Shown here: in pieces, positions 38,601-48,050 of the stretch
Layout: each line of letters starts with the position of its first letter
How positions within the stretch are numbered: the first letter of the stretch is position 1
Assembly (NCBI GenBank): GCA_020850995.1
Contig: JADZDP010000065.1
Span: forward strand, 1-53,448
Reading direction: 5' to 3'
Length of the DNA stretch: 53,448 nt
Source of the DNA: Deltaproteobacteria bacterium
GTDB taxonomy: Bacteria; Myxococcota; UBA727; VGSZ01
The notes under the pieces: generated by a model
Databases searched by the model: none
What the model was told of the DNA's origin: nothing
What the model saw: only the letters and a program-made list of their open reading frames with translations
Translations under genes and position numbers: made by a program

Positions 38601-39106
38601 AAGGCGGTGAGCTGCGGCTCCTTGCCCTGGCGACCGCCGTCGACCCACCTCTGGTACGCGTCGTCGAACTCCTTGAACTCGGTCTGGTAGGCGAACTTCG
38701 ACTTGTCCCAGTAGATCTCGGCCAAGCGGAAGATCAGCTCTCCCTCCTGCGACTTGCCGTGCATCTTGGGCAAGAGGCCCTTGATCTCCTCGATCTGCTC
38801 GTCGCGCTTCTTGTCGGCCTTGGCGGAGTTGTCGAACTGCTTGGCCGAGAACGCGTCGCGCTTGATGCTGGCGGGACCCGTGGTGCGCAGCGCCTCGTCC
38901 TTCTTCTCCTCGCCTTTCTCGGCGGCCTTGTCGTCTTTTTTGTCGGCGGCTTTCTTTTCGTCCTTCTTCTCGTCCTTTTTGTCGGACTTCTTCTTCTTGG
39001 CGGCCGCGGCGCTGGCGACGCCGAGCCCCTGCGGTCCGATCTCGGCGTTGAGTGCGAACAGGCCGAGGACGAGGAACGCGAGCGCGCGAAGGGGAGAGAG
39101 CGTCAT
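35648..39106 (-). CDS. gltD: GltD/NfsD-like giant periplasmic TPR protein
   Basis: 1152 residues. After a signal peptide (FLVLGLFALNAEIGPQGLG region) a Lys/Asp/Glu-rich stretch (AKKKKSDKKDEKKDEKK) precedes tandem TPR-like helices over nearly the whole length, many with YxxAxxxYxxA spacing and rich in Tyr and Lys. Such a protein can span the periplasm as a long solenoid. In M. xanthus GltD and NfsD are the large TPR components of their complexes. The ATG at 39106 has AGGAAG six nucleotides upstream. It follows the gltC-like gene by about 145 bp and is followed by gltE after 5 bp. Confidence 0.88.
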   Translation of the reverse strand: MTLSPLRALAFLVLGLFALNAEIGPQGLGVASAAAAKKKKSDKKDEKKDEKKAADKKDDKAAEKGEEKKDEALRTTGPASIKRDAFSAKQFDNSAKADKKRDEQIEEIKGLLPKMHGKSQEGELIFRLAEIYWDKSKFAYQTEFKEFDDAYQRWVDGGRQGKEPQLTAFAKKSEAYKKQALDNYGIVLEKFPDYPRLDEVLYIMAFNQYEAGKTKEAVDNYSQLIRQYQDSEYVSDAYLALGEHYFKANDLTKSTKAYKKAYDIGEAKKRPSVSNYALYKLAWCDYNAQTYDDALSKFKDVIRRSGKSDTKTGDTEKLQLKREALNDMVLTYSQLDKTKDAYEYLKKEAGAQEGYRLTTKLAAVYKEQGKHPLQIETLRLLINLDPDHTSSPDYQSQIVAAYSQMGDRANVRKEITRLVELYRPGSSWWRKNESNSTAVERARAIAESRMREMVTDYHRYAQKFKKVEDYEVARDIYAQYLQAFPDSDSSYRLNFFYAELLWDLGQWREAAAQYDAVVKRDAKGEYTKTCAYNAVLAWEKIVNKVQPPPVSRDGKLGDISGCSEDDEKKGKCKKRKEGEVKGVNVQKLTDYQKGKKYEAEKIPDDEVALANACDAYVAVMGTDWKKDKKIEEELIVVKFKAGYIYQGHNHFDEAAKRFGELIAVWPDNEYARKGADQILDSYDAREDYLALEKWSRTFSDNKTLMKEDKFAKLVVRFMEGATFKNADAVRAKYETLPKGSAEKSEAALAAAGKFEGFVKEFPKSEFASIATYNVQLLYANEEQIDNAIVWAERILKEFPKEITTNADLKKANAEETTYANLAAYYEKVAQYKTAADWYVKFADKYKDNPKSPDSIYNAGIFHLGLGDTDAAVKLFARYIKDFPKQKDIPDVYLRMAAVYEDKEDWKRTAAMYGEFEKLHGRDAKPEQVLMSRYKTAIALQKAGRDKDMLDICDGILSGWKKLDDKVKKSDTGVQAGGFCGFHMLEREWQDYKAIKIEQKAGVSGRKGMKMVAEALDTKKKKRDEVAKKYFDLKDYGSAEWAIAGLLRAADALLDYVTTLRAAPVPPALANNPEATDLFMAELENIAFPVEEQAITALEAALDAAFQKGVYSSYTIELEDRLRKFKPAKFGRIYELPFFPSAAVSAPTRTAAR

Positions 39107-39251
39107 GGGCGGCTTCCTGTCGACGTGACGAGACGAATTCGCGTAGTGAAAGCGGCGCGCGGAAGCAACGGCCTTCCGGCGGGAAAGCCGCGGCACTCGC
39201 GGTGTGGCAGAATGTCCTACACGCCGACTCGACGTCGGTGCGATGGGCGAG

Positions 39252-40826
39252 CTACTCGAAGCACTCGGTCTTGATGGTGAACTCGTAGTAGCCGAGCTCG
39301 TCGACCCAATACTCGTTTCGGAACCACCAGAACTGGAAGGTGTCGTCGGGGATGAAGGGACGCGGCTGGCGCGCGCGGCTCTGGCCGCCGATCTCCTTGC
39401 CCTGCTCGAGCCAGTCCGCCTCGGCGGTCTTGGTCTCGAGCGCCACGATGGAGGCGCGGGTGGTGATGTCGTTGAGCTCGCCGTTCAGGTCGTTGACCTT
39501 GGTCTTGAGGAACTTGCCGACGAGCGCCAGGTAGGCATCGCGCGTGTCGTTGGCGAAGTCGGTCATCTCGCGGCCCATGTCGGAGCGTTTGAAGGTGTCG
39601 TTCTTCTCGAACACCTTGGCCTCGCGGTCGATCTCACGCAGGAAGCGCTCCATCTTGGCGAACTTGGGATCATGCGTGACCGCGAACGCCACTGAGCGCG
39701 GGATGAGCTTGTCGCTCTTGTCGTCTTTGCCCTGCTTGAGCGACTTCTGCAGCAGCGGGTACCACTCATCGAGCGCGAAGTTCTCGTCGAGCAAGCCCTG
39801 GAGCGTCTTGGTCATGGGACCGTAGGAGTCCTTGGTCTCCTCGAGGATCGTGTTCACGCGGTCCCACTGGCAGTTGTAGTAGTAGATGATGGCCTGAAGG
39901 ATGCGCGCCTCGGGATAGAACTCGTCGCCGAAGTACGGGGCACGCAGCGAGTGGAGCGCGCCGAGCGCCTTACCGTAGTTGTTGCTCACGGTCTCCGCCC
40001 ACGCGCGTTCGAACAGCGCCTGCGGCCAGGTGTCGGAGAAGCGCGGCACGTTGAGGAATTCACGGCGCGCCTGGGTCAGCCCGTCGTTGCGCTTGGGATC
40101 GCCTTCGTCGAGCTGGTAGGCCTGCTCGTAATAGGTGCGCGCCAGGCCCAGGCTGGCCAAATCGCGCAGCTCGAGGAGCCGCTCGTCGGAGGCGTCTTTG
40201 GCGATGGCGTCGCGCGCCTTCTCGAAGTGCTCGACCACCTGTTCGTACTTGGGCGCGTAGTTGTCGCCGCGGCCCACGCCGAGCCGCACCAGCCCGAGCA
40301 TGTACTGCGCATGCGGGTACTTGGGGTTGCCGGGCTTGACGGTGCCGAGGAAGTCGCGCGCCTCCTTGAAGTTGGCGCGGTTGAACATGAAGCGACCGAG
40401 CGTGTAGTGCACGCGCTGCAGCACTTCGGGGTTCATCTTGCGCAGCGCGTTCTCGTTCTCCGGCGTGTAGATGGCGTCGAGGATCTGCGGCGTCTTCAGG
40501 TCGTCGTCGAGCGTGTCACCAACGGCGAGCAGACCCTCGATGGCGTCGTCAAAGTGCGGGTGGTCGTTGCCGCTCTTGGCGATGTCCTCGTAATACTTGA
40601 GCGCCGCCAGCGGCAGGCCGAGCTTCTCGAAGCTCTTGGCGAGGCCGTACTGGGCCTCGGCGATGTCGCCCTCTTCCTCGCCCTCGAAGCGGAGCACCGA
40701 ATAGAACTGCGCAGCCGCGACGTCGTAGTCGCCGGCCTTGAAGGCCTTGACCGCCTTGTCGATGTTCTGCGCCGACGCCGGCAGCGCGAGCGTCACGGTG
40801 GCGGCGATGAGGATGGCTTTGTTCAT
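39252..40826 (-). CDS. gltC: GltC/NfsC-like periplasmic TPR protein
   Basis: 524 residues. Signal peptide NKAILIAATVTLALPASAQ, then TPR-like repeats (VKAFKAGDYDVAAAQFYSVL, AKSFEKLGLPLAALKYYED, GLARTYYEQAYQLDEGD). The C-terminus is charged and ends with an aromatic block (FQFWWFRNEYWVDELGYY) that looks structurally important. In M. xanthus GltC works with barrels GltA and GltB. Here it sits directly after two barrel genes, matching that order. An ATG at 40838 is four codons upstream in the same frame. It starts about 20 bp after the gltB-like stop. Confidence 0.86.
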   Translation of the reverse strand: MNKAILIAATVTLALPASAQNIDKAVKAFKAGDYDVAAAQFYSVLRFEGEEEGDIAEAQYGLAKSFEKLGLPLAALKYYEDIAKSGNDHPHFDDAIEGLLAVGDTLDDDLKTPQILDAIYTPENENALRKMNPEVLQRVHYTLGRFMFNRANFKEARDFLGTVKPGNPKYPHAQYMLGLVRLGVGRGDNYAPKYEQVVEHFEKARDAIAKDASDERLLELRDLASLGLARTYYEQAYQLDEGDPKRNDGLTQARREFLNVPRFSDTWPQALFERAWAETVSNNYGKALGALHSLRAPYFGDEFYPEARILQAIIYYYNCQWDRVNTILEETKDSYGPMTKTLQGLLDENFALDEWYPLLQKSLKQGKDDKSDKLIPRSVAFAVTHDPKFAKMERFLREIDREAKVFEKNDTFKRSDMGREMTDFANDTRDAYLALVGKFLKTKVNDLNGELNDITTRASIVALETKTAEADWLEQGKEIGGQSRARQPRPFIPDDTFQFWWFRNEYWVDELGYYEFTIKTECFE

Positions 40827-40846
40827 GGTCGACCTCATGGTCCGCC

Positions 40847-41713
40847 TCAGAAGATGAACGACACGCCAGCCTGGCCGAGCACCAGGTTGGTGACATCGAA
40901 GCTCGGTCCCTCGGCATCGGCGACGTCGGACTCGCGCACCGAGAGCGGCAGCACGTAGTCGCGCACCTCGATGCGCACGCCGAGCCAGTCGGTGAAGTAG
41001 AAACGCAGCCCGCCGCCGAAGGAGGTGGCGAGCGTCACCGGGACGCCGATGGGCGACGGTAGCTCGACGTAGCTCTTCTGCACGCCGTTTTGCGTCAAGC
41101 TCTCGAGCTGCATGGCGAAGGCGCCGGCACCGACAGAGAGGTAGAGGTTGAATTGGCCAAGGGCCAGGTCGTGCACGCTGACCTTGCCGTAGAGCGGGCT
41201 CCACTGTGCGTCGGCCGCCAAGAAGCCCGGGAACTGGTAGAGCTTGACGCGCTCGGGTGCCAGGCTCTCCTTCTCGCGCAGCTCGACGGTGAGCTCGCTA
41301 TCGCGACCACCAAGGCGTGGGCCGCCCACGTCCCACCACGCGAACACGCCGCCGGTGAGCTCGAAGGCCACGTTCTCCTTCAGGTGGTAGAGGCCCGAGG
41401 CGATGAGCCCGGTGTGCGAGGTGAACGAGTCGTTCACGCTCTGCGCGAGCTGCGGCGAGAGCTCGAACTTACCCGCCACGAGGAAGGGCTTGCCCTGCAC
41501 CACGAAGATGGTTTCTTCGGTCGTGGTGGCGGGAACCTCTGCCGAGGCGTCGGCGGGCGCGTCGGCGGGCGCGTCGGACGCCTCCTCGTCGCCACCCTTG
41601 TCCTCGTCCGTCGATGCCGCCTCTTCGCCGGAGGCGTCCTTCTCTTCCTCGTCCGCGGCAGACACGGCGGGCGCCATGGTGGTCAGTGTGGCGAAGAGCA
41701 GTAGCTTCTTCAT
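40847..41713 (-). CDS. gltB: GltB/NfsB-like outer-membrane beta-barrel protein
   Basis: 288 residues. Signal peptide KKLLLFATLTTMAPAVSA, then an acidic Asp/Glu/Ala linker with a DAPADAPADAS repeat, then a barrel with alternating strands and the phrase SPLYGKVSVHDLALGQFNLYL. It ends in VSFIF, a typical barrel C-terminus. The partner gltA-like protein has the matching phrase SPIYGKISAVSELDLNFQLY, so the two are related barrels. In M. xanthus GltA and GltB form a paired outer-membrane unit. The two genes are 41 bp apart. Confidence 0.84.
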   Translation of the reverse strand: MKKLLLFATLTTMAPAVSAADEEEKDASGEEAASTDEDKGGDEEASDAPADAPADASAEVPATTTEETIFVVQGKPFLVAGKFELSPQLAQSVNDSFTSHTGLIASGLYHLKENVAFELTGGVFAWWDVGGPRLGGRDSELTVELREKESLAPERVKLYQFPGFLAADAQWSPLYGKVSVHDLALGQFNLYLSVGAGAFAMQLESLTQNGVQKSYVELPSPIGVPVTLATSFGGGLRFYFTDWLGVRIEVRDYVLPLSVRESDVADAEGPSFDVTNLVLGQAGVSFIF

Positions 41714-41753
41714 GGTGGTGGTTCCCGGTGCGGGCAAGACGAGCACGAGACGA

Positions 41754-42644
41754 TCACAGGAGCAGCGAGAGGCCGACCTGGAACATGGTGTTGGTGGAGA
41801 TGTCGGGGAAGCACTGCTTGTCGGCGCCCACCACCAGCGTATAGCCGCTGGTGCAGGCGTCCTCGTCGTTGGCGTTGTGCTCCTCGACGTTCGGGTTGAG
41901 GCCGTTGTAGTTGCGCAGCTCGGCGCGCAACGCCACCCACTTCCAAGGGATGAGGCGGACGCCGAGGCCGTAGTTGCCGGAGAAGCGCACCTGTGACCCG
42001 TCGAAGCCGCCCGTGTTGAGGTAACGGGTGATGCCCTCGGCGCCAGCGCCCGCCAACGCGTAGAGCTGGAAGTTGAGGTCGAGCTCGGAGACCGCCGAGA
42101 TCTTTCCGTAGATGGGCGACCACTGGATGTCGCCGCCAGCGAACCACGTGGTCATCCACATGTCGGGGAGCTGAGGCTCGCACGCGCCGTTGCCGCCGTT
42201 GGCGTCGTCGAAGCACTCCTGCCCTTCGTTGGCGCGCTTGGCCGACGAACCGTCGGCGCGCACGTTGCCGATGATGCCGGTCTCGCCACCCAACAGGTAG
42301 CCGCCGAAGCCCTCGAACGCGAGCCAGTCGAAGAGGTGGAAGGCCGCAGCGCCGCTGCCACCGAGGTGGTCGACGTACTTGTCGTTGAACGAGTAGTCGA
42401 AGATGCCCGTGAGCTCGAAGCGCCCGCCCATGGGGAACAGCTTCTGGTCGATGAGCGGCGTGCCGGCGCGCGGCTTGCGCTCCTCGATGCGCTGGAAGGA
42501 GGTCGCGGCGTCGCTCTGGCGCTTTTCGCCCTCGTTGTCGTCGTCCTCGGCGGCAGCGGCGTCGTCGCGCGCGGCGCGCGCGAGGGGGCTCGCCAGCGAG
42601 CATCCGAGGACGAGTCCGGCGCACATCAAGCGGGGGAGCATCAT
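41754..42644 (-). CDS. gltA: GltA/NfsA-like outer-membrane beta-barrel protein
   Basis: 296 residues. Signal peptide, a short acidic linker (AAAAEDDDNEGEKR), then a predicted barrel (GGRFELTGIFDYSFNDKYVDH, FQLYALAGAGAEGITRYL). It ends in hydrophobic GLSLLL rather than an aromatic residue. It shares SPIYGK-(I/V)-S with the next gene's barrel, so both derive from one ancestor. It is the first gene of the A-to-H order. AAAGGA lies about seven nucleotides before the ATG. An 85-bp gap separates it from the small barrel gene downstream of eno. Confidence 0.84.
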   Translation of the reverse strand: MMLPRLMCAGLVLGCSLASPLARAARDDAAAAEDDDNEGEKRQSDAATSFQRIEERKPRAGTPLIDQKLFPMGGRFELTGIFDYSFNDKYVDHLGGSGAAAFHLFDWLAFEGFGGYLLGGETGIIGNVRADGSSAKRANEGQECFDDANGGNGACEPQLPDMWMTTWFAGGDIQWSPIYGKISAVSELDLNFQLYALAGAGAEGITRYLNTGGFDGSQVRFSGNYGLGVRLIPWKWVALRAELRNYNGLNPNVEEHNANDEDACTSGYTLVVGADKQCFPDISTNTMFQVGLSLLL

Positions 42645-42729
42645 CGCGAGGTCCTTTGACAGGTCGAGCCGGGCGCTTTTAGCAGAGACGATCGGGAAAA
42701 GAACCGAGGATCCGGGGCTCGGGCGCGAG

Positions 42730-44594
<1,865 letters not shown>

Positions 44595-44654
44595 TCAAAG
44601 CGCGGGCGCGCGCGTGCTAGCACGGAGCTTCGGCACCTGAAAAGGCGAGAATCG

Positions 44655-45128
44655 ATGGCCCTGTGGTGGAAGCGGTACGAGCCCATCCTCGAGGCGCGCC
44701 CCCGCGCCGGTGAGGACGTGGTGAAGGACTTGATCGCCCAAGAGGTGGTCGAGCTCTACGAGCGCTTTCCGCCTGCCGAGCACGAGGTGCTGTGGGAAGA
44801 CCCCGCGCTCGAGCGGCGCTTTCGCGGCCGGCTGGCGGAGCTGCCGCACCTCGACACCGCCATGATCGAGGCGCTGTCGCGTATCGTCGCTTGGGACCTC
44901 GATCACGAAGCGGAGGCCATCGATCACTACTTCCGCAACGAGCGCCACCGCGACGCCGCGCCGACGCCCGCGCACGTCGACGCGCTGCACCTGCTGTGGC
45001 GCACCGTGGTCGAGCTCCTCTACGCGCGCAAGGAAGAGTGCCGCGATCTGCTCAAGCGTGGCGACCTGGTCGACATCGTCGAGCGCGCCCGCCTGCGCTT
45101 CGCTGCGCGGCGCTTGGCGGTGAGCTGA
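44655..45128 (+). CDS. Hypothetical protein
   Basis: 157 residues with no signal or membrane segment. It is helical and rich in charged residues and aromatics (LWWKRYEPILEARP, VAWDLDHEAEAIDHYF, YARKEECRDLL). Three His residues lie near the middle (HVDALHLL). I do not recognise the family. The ATG is preceded by AAAAGGCGAG. Its TGA is the first base region of an 11-bp tandem repeat. It is divergent from eno and convergent with the TolB-like barrel gene. Confidence 0.6.
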   Translation: MALWWKRYEPILEARPRAGEDVVKDLIAQEVVELYERFPPAEHEVLWEDPALERRFRGRLAELPHLDTAMIEALSRIVAWDLDHEAEAIDHYFRNERHRDAAPTPAHVDALHLLWRTVVELLYARKEECRDLLKRGDLVDIVERARLRFAARRLAVS

Positions 45129-45182
45129 CGGTGATCTGACGGTGATCTGACGGTGATCTGACGGTGATCTGACGGTGGGCCG
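45128..45182. repeat. 11-bp tandem repeat
   Basis: ACGGTGATCTG occurs four times in perfect tandem at 45128-45171, with a fifth degraded copy (ACGGTGGGCCG) to 45182 and another ACGG beyond. The repeat starts exactly at the stop of the plus-strand gene and lies between two convergent genes. The 11-bp period is near one helical turn, so a DNA-binding protein could contact one face. The unit contains TGA, so it cannot extend either reading frame harmlessly. No hairpin of note forms. Confidence 0.95.
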
Positions 45183-45208
45183 ACGGAACGATGGCGCTTC
45201 GGCGCCGG

Positions 45209-46873
45209 TCAGAACATGAAGCCCACGCCGGCGCTGAAGCCGAGCGTGAAGTTGAGGACGTCGCCGCCGGCGAGCGTCTCGAGCTGCTCACCGACGAAGA
45301 TCTTGCGGCCGCCCTGGTTGCTGTAGTCCGCCATGGCGCCCACGGTCTGACCGCGGAGCTCGCCGAAGAACCCGCCGATGAGGTCGTAGCGCACGCCGGC
45401 GTTGGCGTACCACCCGTACGCCAGCGACGTGCCGCCGGGGTCGTCGGGCTTCTCTTCGTAATAGGTGAGCGGCAGGGCGTCGGCCTTGATGTCGATCTCG
45501 AGGCGATGTCCGAGGATCACGAGCGGTACGAAGGCCTCGATGCCGACGGCGGCGGTGTGAAACTCGAAGCCCGGCACCACCGTCAGGTTCTCGGTCTGGC
45601 CGTCGACGCTGACGGTTTGCGCCTCGATGCTGGCACCGTAGTAGCGGTAGCCGAGGCGCGCGCCGAAGCCCATGCCGTTCTTGAGCACGAAGCGCCCCTT
45701 GAGCATGGCGCCGAGGCGAAAGTGGGTGGCGGTGAGCGCGCTCGGCGTCACCGGCACGTCGCTGGCGTTGATGCGGAAGGGCACGAACGCGATGGCGCCG
45801 TCGGCCTCGAGCCCGATCCACGGGACGCCGAAGGGGCGCAGCGGCCACGCGTCGACGGCGACGCTGCCGCCGGGGAAGAAGACGGCGTTGAGCTTGGTGC
45901 TGCCCACGGCGTCACCCTCGAAGCTGTAGGCCCAGGTGGCGCCGTCGAAGGCCGCCGTCAGCGCCATGGTGTGTGCCAGCGCGGTGCCCGACGGCGGTTC
46001 ATCGACCTTCTCCTCGGCGTCGATGCGGCGCCCGGCGTCGTCGATGGTGGATCGCGCCACGGTCTCGGCCGCGCCGTCGTCGTCGATGGACGGCGTCCGC
46101 TTGCGCTTGGTGCTGCGCACCGGCTCGTCCTCGACGTCGTCGCTGGTGAAGGCGAGCGGCGAATCGCCGCGCTTGTCGTGCTTGGCGATCTTGGGTGGCT
46201 CCTCGTCCTCGGGGTCGGCGCGGCGCCGCACGGGCTCGGCGTCGAGCTCGTCGGGCTCGTCAGGCGCGGGGCGCCGCTTCGGCGCCGGATCCTCGTCGTC
46301 GTCGGCGAGGACGTCGGCGATGCGCACGTCGCGGCTGGCGGGCTTCCCTGCGGGCGTGGGTAGCGTGACGGGTCGCTGCCGCTTCCACGCCGCCAGCGCC
46401 GGGCGCAGCGCGTCGACGACGGCGACAGCGGTGTCTTGGGGCGCGCGGCCAAGGGGCAGCTCGACGAAGAAGCGCGGCTCGCCGTCTTTGGCGTAGGCGA
46501 TGACCAAGAGCACGTCGTCGTCGTCCCTGCCGCGGGCGCGCGCTCCCACCACCAGCACGTCGATGGCGCGCTTGGCCAGGATCGGCCCAAGCGCAGCGGC
46601 CTCGAAGGGCGCCGACAGACGCCGGGTCTCGTCGGCGACCGTATCGCTGCCCACCACGGCCGCGCTCGACACCAGCTCGAGCTCGAGCTCCAAGGCCTCC
46701 TTGACCTCGCCGGCGCCGCTGGCCTTGCCGGTGAAGGGCAGCACCGCCACGTTGAGCGGCGTGGCGCGCGGCGCCTTGCGCTTCCTCTTTGCATGCGCCG
46801 GCCCGGCGACCGCGAGCGCCACCATCGCCGCTACCAGGAGCGGCACGACCAACCGGGGCGACTGCGGCGCCAC
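45209..46873 (-). CDS. TolB-like N-domain fused to an outer-membrane beta-barrel
   Basis: 554 residues. After a signal peptide (LLVAAMVALAVAGPAHA) comes a TolB-N-like alpha/beta domain, about 35-165, with VAVLPFTG and an internal VVGARARG block. A highly charged disordered linker (about 170-285, rich in DDE and RRR) joins it to a C-terminal barrel of about 265 residues ending in GVGFMF. The barrel has alternating strands such as FRLGAMLKGRFVLKNG. The start is uncertain: GTG at 46873 gives a good signal peptide, GTG at 46909 is longer. It looks like an outer-membrane protein with a periplasmic sensor or docking domain. It converges with the small unknown gene over the tandem repeat. Confidence 0.75.
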   Translation of the reverse strand: MAPQSPRLVVPLLVAAMVALAVAGPAHAKRKRKAPRATPLNVAVLPFTGKASGAGEVKEALELELELVSSAAVVGSDTVADETRRLSAPFEAAALGPILAKRAIDVLVVGARARGRDDDDVLLVIAYAKDGEPRFFVELPLGRAPQDTAVAVVDALRPALAAWKRQRPVTLPTPAGKPASRDVRIADVLADDDEDPAPKRRPAPDEPDELDAEPVRRRADPEDEEPPKIAKHDKRGDSPLAFTSDDVEDEPVRSTKRKRTPSIDDDGAAETVARSTIDDAGRRIDAEEKVDEPPSGTALAHTMALTAAFDGATWAYSFEGDAVGSTKLNAVFFPGGSVAVDAWPLRPFGVPWIGLEADGAIAFVPFRINASDVPVTPSALTATHFRLGAMLKGRFVLKNGMGFGARLGYRYYGASIEAQTVSVDGQTENLTVVPGFEFHTAAVGIEAFVPLVILGHRLEIDIKADALPLTYYEEKPDDPGGTSLAYGWYANAGVRYDLIGGFFGELRGQTVGAMADYSNQGGRKIFVGEQLETLAGGDVLNFTLGFSAGVGFMF

Positions 46874-46979
46874 GAGGCTGAGTGTAGCGGCTTGCGCCGT
46901 CGAGTTCACGAACCGGGCATCGGCCGGTCGCCGGGTGCCGGGCTTGCGTTTGCCGGTGGCCTTGCGTAGCCGTGGTCCC

Positions 46980-48050
46980 ATGGGGTCGAGGAAGAAGAAG
47001 AAGCAGGAGAGCACCGCGCCCGCCCGCCCGGCAGGCTCGCCGCGCGTGGTGGCCGTCACGGGCGCGTTCGGATCCATCGGCCGCCGGCTCTTGCCGCTGC
47101 TCGAGGCCGATCCCGACATCGACCGCGTGGTTGCGCTCGACATTCGCCCGGCCGCCGTCGGCCGCGACGTCGATCCGGCGTCGTTCCTGGCGGCGCACGG
47201 CAAGCTCTCGTCCCACACCCTCGATCTGGCGCAGACCGGCGCTGATCGCGAGCTGGCCGAGGTGCTCGAGCGCGAGGGCGCCGGGGCGCTCATCCATCTG
47301 GCGCTGCTCTCGTCGCCCACCCATGCGCTCGAGATGGCGCACGAGCTCGAGACCATCGGCACGCTGCACGTGCTGCACGCCGTGGCCGCGGCGCGCATCG
47401 GCTACCTGCTCTCGCTGTCGTCAGCCATGTGCTACGGCGCGCGCCCGTCGAACCCCGCGTGGATCACCGAGGATCACCCGCTCGATCCGCCACCCTCGCG
47501 CAGCCTGCGCGACAAGGCCGACGCCGATCGCCAGGTCCGCCGTTTCGGCGACGAGCACCCCGAGCACACCGTGGCGGTGGCGCGCGTCGGCGCCGTCCTC
47601 GGCAGCGCCGACGATCACTTCTGGACGCGCCTGCTTGGGCGCCGTGTGGTGCCCGCGGTGCTCGGCTACGATCCGCTGCTGCAGCTCATGGTGCAAGACG
47701 ACGTGGCCGGCGCCCTGCACGCGATGGTGCGCGCGCGCGCGCGCGGCCCCTTCAACGTCGTGGGCCGGGGAGTCTTGCCCTACAGCCACGTGCTCTCGCG
47801 GCTGTCGCGCGTGCCGCTCTACGTGCCGCCCGGCATCGGGCGCAGCCTGCTCGGCGCCTTGTGGACCGCGCAGCTCTCGGACGTCCCGCGCCATTTCCTC
47901 GACTACCTGCGCTGGTCGTGGGTGTGCGACGGCGAGCGGCTGCGCGCACAGACCGGCTTCGCGCCCGCCGTCGACGTCGGCACCGCGCTGCAGCTGTTCG
48001 CCACTGGTGCGTGGCGCGCCGGTCGCGATGGCCTGCGAGGCGCCGCATGA
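46980..48050 (+). CDS. NAD-dependent epimerase/dehydratase-like protein (extended SDR)
   Basis: 356 residues. A Lys-rich start (RKKKKQ) leads into the Rossmann motif VTGAFGSIGRRLLPLL and ALIHLALLSSP, typical of extended SDRs that act on nucleotide sugars. The usual YxxxK catalytic pair reads SLRDK here, so the Tyr is missing and epimerase activity is doubtful. It may bind a nucleotide or have a different role. Its stop overlaps the next ATG (ATGA), and a PlsC-like acyltransferase and a Zn-ribbon gene follow in tight coupling, suggesting a lipid or envelope link. Confidence 0.78.
   Translation: MGSRKKKKQESTAPARPAGSPRVVAVTGAFGSIGRRLLPLLEADPDIDRVVALDIRPAAVGRDVDPASFLAAHGKLSSHTLDLAQTGADRELAEVLEREGAGALIHLALLSSPTHALEMAHELETIGTLHVLHAVAAARIGYLLSLSSAMCYGARPSNPAWITEDHPLDPPPSRSLRDKADADRQVRRFGDEHPEHTVAVARVGAVLGSADDHFWTRLLGRRVVPAVLGYDPLLQLMVQDDVAGALHAMVRARARGPFNVVGRGVLPYSHVLSRLSRVPLYVPPGIGRSLLGALWTAQLSDVPRHFLDYLRWSWVCDGERLRAQTGFAPAVDVGTALQLFATGAWRAGRDGLRGAA

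Noticed and set aside
36161..39274. A 1037-residue plus-strand open frame across gltD
   Set aside because: It is an antisense shadow of a TPR protein with a clear signal peptide and start; its composition is atypical.
42655..42684. TTGACA followed by a weak -10-like TTAGCA on the plus strand
   Set aside because: No plus-strand gene lies downstream and the -10 match is poor; it is probably chance.
45128..45182. Possible CRISPR-like array
   Set aside because: The unit is only 11 bp with no spacers between copies, so it is a simple tandem repeat.
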